Origin: Armatimonadetes bacterium 13_1_40CM_64_14
GTDB taxonomy: Bacteria; Sysuimicrobiota; Sysuimicrobiia; Sysuimicrobiales; Kaftiobacteriaceae
Assembly: GCA_001917855.1 (NCBI GenBank)
Contig: MNEU01000075.1
Location: 1-46,511, forward strand
Direction of reading: 5' to 3'
Length of the DNA: 46,511 nt
Part shown: positions 43,512 through 46,511 of the stretch, piece by piece
Layout of the letters: every line of letters starts with the position of its first letter
How positions within the stretch are numbered: position 1 is the stretch's first letter
Translations under genes and position numbers: made by a program
The notes under the pieces: generated by a model
Databases searched by the model: none
Told to the model about the DNA's origin: nothing
The model's input: only the letters and a program-made list of their open reading frames with translations

Positions 43512-44301
43512 CGCGTCGTGGCATCCACTGTGTCGCCGCGCGGTAAACACCGAGCGTAATCGCATCGGACAGCAGCACGAGGCCGCCGATAGTGACGATC
43601 CCGACGACAATCGTCGGGACTCGGGGAAACGCCGCCGCCACGGCGAGGAGATACCCTAGGCTCGGTATGGTCGGCGCAACCAGTTCGGCGGCCACGATGG
43701 TCACCCAAGCGAGACCCAAGGCGATGCGGAAACTCGACAGGATATGGGGAAGCGCACCCGGCAGGACGACCCGTCTCAGAATCATGCTGCCCGGCGCGCC
43801 GAGCAGTGTGGCGGCATCCAGGTGCACGCGCGGGATTGCGCGGACCCCCTGGTAGGCGCCCAACAGCATGACAGGGCCGACTGCGGTCGCGACCAACAAT
43901 ACCTTGGAGGGTTCTCCCAAACCAAACCACAGCACATAAAGAGGAAGCAAGGCGAGCGCCGGAGTGTACCGCACCAGAGCGACCCACGGACTCAGGATGT
44001 CGTCCACGTGGCTTCTCGAGGCCATGGACACGCCGACGGCCACACCGACGACCACGCCGACCAACAGACCTGCCAGGACGCGACCGGTGCTCACGACCAC
44101 ACCCTGAGGCAAGATGCCCGATCGGACAAGGAAAACCGTCTCGTCCGCCAGTGACGCGTATGTGGGGAGGAGCTCCACATTATCCACATGGTGGGCGATC
44201 CACCAGACCCTGCGGGGGAGATACGGACTGCCAACCTGTGCGGCAACGCCGTAGAGGATCGCCAACACGGCGAACGCAAGGACCGCCCGCTTGAAATTCA
44301 T
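43501..44301 (-). CDS. ABC transporter permease, NitT/TauT type (second)
   Basis: Membrane component of a NitT/TauT-like importer. The 266-residue product has an N-terminal hydrophobic segment (about 5-23) and five more, with the permease EAA-loop at about 155-175 (LDAATLLGAPGSMILRRVVLP) and the preceding YTPALALLPLYVLWFGLGE typical of this group. The start is the ATG at 44301, in an ATGA overlap with the stop of the first permease; ATG 44313 is in frame but less likely. Two different permeases in tandem suggest a heterodimeric channel. Confidence 0.9.
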   Translation of the reverse strand: MNFKRAVLAFAVLAILYGVAAQVGSPYLPRRVWWIAHHVDNVELLPTYASLADETVFLVRSGILPQGVVVSTGRVLAGLLVGVVVGVAVGVSMASRSHVDDILSPWVALVRYTPALALLPLYVLWFGLGEPSKVLLVATAVGPVMLLGAYQGVRAIPRVHLDAATLLGAPGSMILRRVVLPGALPHILSSFRIALGLAWVTIVAAELVAPTIPSLGYLLAVAAAFPRVPTIVVGIVTIGGLVLLSDAITLGVYRAATQWMPRRVED

Positions 44302-45203
44302 CGGTCTGCCCATCCGGCCACGGGGAGGCGAGAGGCGAGCCGGATGACCGCATCCATCGCATATGCCGCTGCGGACAGACTCAGGATCCCCACGATAACT
44401 ACCGCGGGATCCACGCCGATCTCAGACCGAGATGACCAGATCCCGCCCCCCACCAGCAAGACGCCCATTCCGGTCCGAGCCATCAACATCTCCGCACCTA
44501 CGGTCGTCATCCACGCAATGACGAGCGCGTACCGGAGACCGGACATGATGGATGGTCCGACGGACGGGAGGATGACCCGCGAAAAGAACAGACCCCGAGG
44601 CGCCCCCAGCGTGCGCGCCGCCAAGACATAAACGCCCGCGACGTCACGGATCCCGTGGTAGGTGGGAATCACCATCGCAGTGCAGACCGCATACACAACA
44701 GGGATCAGCACGTGGGTCTCTGTATGCCCCAGCCATAACATGGCGTAGCTGATCAGCGCCAGAGGGGGAATGGAGCGGAAAAGGATGTAGACAGGATGCC
44801 CATACGCATCGAGCCGCTGATTCCATCCCAGCGCCAACCCCAGTGCGATGCCCGCGGGCACGCCCAGGCTCAACCCGATAAGCACACGCAGCGTGCTCAC
44901 TAGAAGAGACCCCTGCAAGGTCACGTGTGCCAGAGCCAGCGTCTCCAGGTGAGAACTCACGTGACGAGGGTCACCGATCGGGACGGTGCGCCCCTGCGCG
45001 AGCTGAATGACGGTGTCGACGAGATCCTGGGGCGGGGGCAGGACTGAGGCCCTCAGCAGGTGGCGTACGGGCTCCGGGAACTGGCCGAGATCGACGTAGC
45101 GGGAGCCGGTCGACAGAAGTCCATACGCAACCACGCCGACGGCCACGGAGAGCGCGGCCAGCGCCGCATGCGATCGGCCGGCAGGGCGTGGACTACGACG
45201 CAT
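44298..45203 (-). CDS. ABC transporter permease, NitT/TauT type (first)
   Basis: Paralogue of the next gene. The start at ATG 45203 (MRRSPRPAGRSHAALAAL) follows the unknown membrane protein stop by 20 bases; the open frame upstream is not family-like. The 301-residue product has an N-terminal segment (about 13-32), a long outward loop (about 35-105) and a permease core with FRSIPPLALISYAMLWLGHTE and the EAA-loop VAARTLGAPRGLFFSRVILP-like stretch at about 195-215. It shares the motif LRIALGLAW-type LRYALVIAWMTTVGAEML. The substrate is unknown. Confidence 0.88.
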   Translation of the reverse strand: MRRSPRPAGRSHAALAALSVAVGVVAYGLLSTGSRYVDLGQFPEPVRHLLRASVLPPPQDLVDTVIQLAQGRTVPIGDPRHVSSHLETLALAHVTLQGSLLVSTLRVLIGLSLGVPAGIALGLALGWNQRLDAYGHPVYILFRSIPPLALISYAMLWLGHTETHVLIPVVYAVCTAMVIPTYHGIRDVAGVYVLAARTLGAPRGLFFSRVILPSVGPSIMSGLRYALVIAWMTTVGAEMLMARTGMGVLLVGGGIWSSRSEIGVDPAVVIVGILSLSAAAYAMDAVIRLASRLPVAGWADR

Positions 45204-45223
45204 CGGTCGGTTGCGCCCAGCTT

Positions 45224-45946
45224 TCAGAGGCGCGCAGCGGGGCCCAGACTCCCCTCGCTCACCTGCTTCGCCAAGACGATGATGGAGGCGGTGACGCCGG
45301 CGATCACAATCCACACCAGAACCCGCGACGCGTTGGACATCAACGCAATCGTTCCGCTAGACAGCCCAGTCAGCGCCAGACCTACGACCGGCAACACCGG
45401 GGCCCCACACCCGGCCACGCTACACGGCATGGTGGTGACTCCCAGCGTGCTCAGCACACTCCCCACCACCCCGCCGCGTCCGCCCCGCCGCCCTGCCGCC
45501 AGCCCCGCGTGCTTCAGTTGACTGCGCCGCTGCAGCCACACGCTGAAGTACGCCCCGAAGAGTGTCCCCATGAGGACCCATCGCGCGACGTCTCGCACGG
45601 TGACAGTAAACCCCCACTCCGCCTCGTCATACTCGCTGGAGGCGATGAACCACAGCACCGCCGCGTTCCAGAGGAAGTCCACCTTTCGCCCCACCGTCGC
45701 CTCCCCGGACCGGAGCCACGAGGGGACGTTGTGCAGCCATGGGTTGAAGGAGAAATGATCGTAGGGCTTGCGCACGACGGATAGGACCAAGGGGGGCAGG
45801 ATGAGATTCAGCGCGACGATCGCGACCACGACGAGCACGAACACGCCGCTGCGCTGTCGGATCGCGCCCAGGACACCTCGCACCACTGTGCGCCCGTCGG
45901 CCCCTAGGGTACGCCAGCGTTGGTTGATCGTGTGTGCGCTATGCAT
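45224..45946 (-). CDS. Membrane protein of unknown function with a C-x4-C motif
   Basis: I do not recognise this 240-residue protein. Hydrophobic segments lie at about 34-57, 119-137, 160-175, 184-203 and 208-227. A striking stretch MPCSVAGCGAPVLPVVGL (about 173-190) has two Cys (175 and 180) at the edge of a membrane segment. It resembles redox or metal-binding Cys motifs of membrane proteins such as CcdA, but the overall family is unclear. Residues 58-118 form a hydrophilic outer loop with Trp and Tyr. It sits between livF (nine bases upstream) and two NitT/TauT permeases (20 bases downstream), so it is probably made with the transporter. Confidence 0.75.
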   Translation of the reverse strand: MHSAHTINQRWRTLGADGRTVVRGVLGAIRQRSGVFVLVVVAIVALNLILPPLVLSVVRKPYDHFSFNPWLHNVPSWLRSGEATVGRKVDFLWNAAVLWFIASSEYDEAEWGFTVTVRDVARWVLMGTLFGAYFSVWLQRRSQLKHAGLAAGRRGGRGGVVGSVLSTLGVTTMPCSVAGCGAPVLPVVGLALTGLSSGTIALMSNASRVLVWIVIAGVTASIIVLAKQVSEGSLGPAARL

Positions 45947-45955
45947 CAGTAGGCC

Positions 45956-46511
45956 TTATCCGCGGATGGTCCGCACGACCTCCGCATTGGCAAACGCCTC
46001 CTGAGGAGTCCCCTCAAAGAGAATCTCTCCCCTGTCCATGACATAGAGGCGTTCAGCGATCCGCGACGCCGTCATGATATTGGACTCCGCAATGAAAAGC
46101 GCGATACCCATCGCTTTAATGCGGGTCACCGCCTCGGCGAAACGTTTCACCACCGCGGGCGCCAGCCCCTCAAAGGCCTCGTCCAGCAACATCACCGACG
46201 GACGCAGCAGCATCGCCCGCGCAATGGCCACCATTTTCTTCTCTCCGCCGCTCAGGTTCAGGGCCCGCCGAGTGCGCAGCCCACGGAGTTCTGGAAAGAG
46301 TTCAAAGACCCGGGCCGTCCCAGTGTCCGTGCCCTCTCCATTCGCCGGGCGGCCCCCCGCTCCGAGCCACTGGGCGATGTGCAGGTTCTCGTCGACGGTC
46401 AGATCGGGGAAGACACCGGCGTCCTCGGGCGCATAGCCAATTCCCCGCCGGGCACGGGCGTGGGCAGGCAGCCGGGTAATGTCCTGTCCGTGCAGCCGGA
46501 TGGCGCCACCC
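45956..46511 (-). CDS. livF: LivF-type ABC ATP-binding protein, N-terminus beyond window edge
   Basis: ATPase of branched-chain amino acid type importers. The minus-strand frame is open to the window edge; Walker A lies outside. Visible are GIGYAPEDAGVFPDLTVDENL (with the Q-loop Gln replaced by Glu in PED, common in LivF), LSGGEKKMVAIARAMLLRP (signature), VMLLDEAFEGLAP (Walker B) and the LivF-like ESNIMTASRIAERLYVMDRGEI in place of an H-loop His (Asn at ESN). It comes before the unknown membrane protein by nine bases; the rest of a Liv operon is expected upstream, outside the window. Confidence 0.9.
   Translation of the reverse strand, partial: GGAIRLHGQDITRLPAHARARRGIGYAPEDAGVFPDLTVDENLHIAQWLGAGGRPANGEGTDTGTARVFELFPELRGLRTRRALNLSGGEKKMVAIARAMLLRPSVMLLDEAFEGLAPAVVKRFAEAVTRIKAMGIALFIAESNIMTASRIAERLYVMDRGEILFEGTPQEAFANAEVVRTIRG

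Overview
The window is a 46.5 kb, GC-rich, densely coded bacterial chromosome segment. There are no phage, IS, CRISPR, tRNA or rRNA features that I can see. The order rho / M23 peptidase / rpmE / tdk / DUF1385 / prfA / prmC is typical of Firmicutes and related Terrabacteria. With the SLH-domain protein, several GH57 enzymes, TreT and FAD-linked glycolate-type oxidases, this points to a deep-branching, possibly thermophilic, uncultured lineage (for example CSP1-3/Sysuimicrobiota, Armatimonadota or a relative). That placement is an inference from gene content, not a phylogeny.

Layout. (1) 1-11.4 kb, minus strand, housekeeping: prmC (cut by the window edge), prfA, DUF1385, tdk, rpmE, LysM/M23 peptidase, rho, transaldolase, an SLH-BsuPI surface protein, argS and an HtrA-like protease. 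(2) 11.4-16.7 kb, plus strand: a 545-bp regulatory gap, then accD-accA-accB-accC (all of acetyl-CoA carboxylase) and an SPFH/slipin protein. (3) 16.7-19 kb, minus strand: an orphan sugar-ABC ATPase and a bifunctional phosphoglucose/phosphomannose isomerase. (4) 19-28.5 kb, plus strand: a small unknown protein, a truncated MscS channel, a sugar-nucleotide epimerase, then a tightly coupled glycogen/trehalose block: GH57 branching enzyme, glgC, GH57 with DUF3536, a DUF5752-like protein and TreT. (5) 28.5-30.8 kb, minus strand: an OtsA-OtsB fusion convergent with treT. (6) 31-31.8 kb, plus strand: a rhomboid-fold protein without catalytic residues. (7) 31.9-41.1 kb, minus strand, a probable operon: glcD paralogue 2, glcD paralogue 1, glcF (frameshifted), glcE, GH57 glucanotransferase and a sugar-type ABC binding protein. 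(8) 41.3-46.5 kb: a Tat-exported amino-acid-type binding protein (plus), facing a minus-strand operon of livF, an unknown Cys-motif membrane protein, two NitT/TauT-type permeases and their ATPase.

How they work together. GlgC makes ADP-glucose, the GH57 branching enzyme and glucanotransferase remodel alpha-glucan, and TreT can join NDP-glucose to glucose to give trehalose, while OtsAB makes trehalose from UDP-glucose and glucose-6-phosphate. No glycogen synthase is in the window. The isomerase and transaldolase connect to hexose phosphates. The glc genes would oxidise glycolate or a similar 2-hydroxyacid.

Main points for follow-up: the glcF frameshift, the DUF3536/DUF5752/TreT module, leaderless-type promoters at prfA and glcD, an inverted repeat over the accD promoter, a structured rpmE leader, a 22-nt palindrome upstream of the rhomboid-like gene, and the unknown membrane protein inside the transporter operon.
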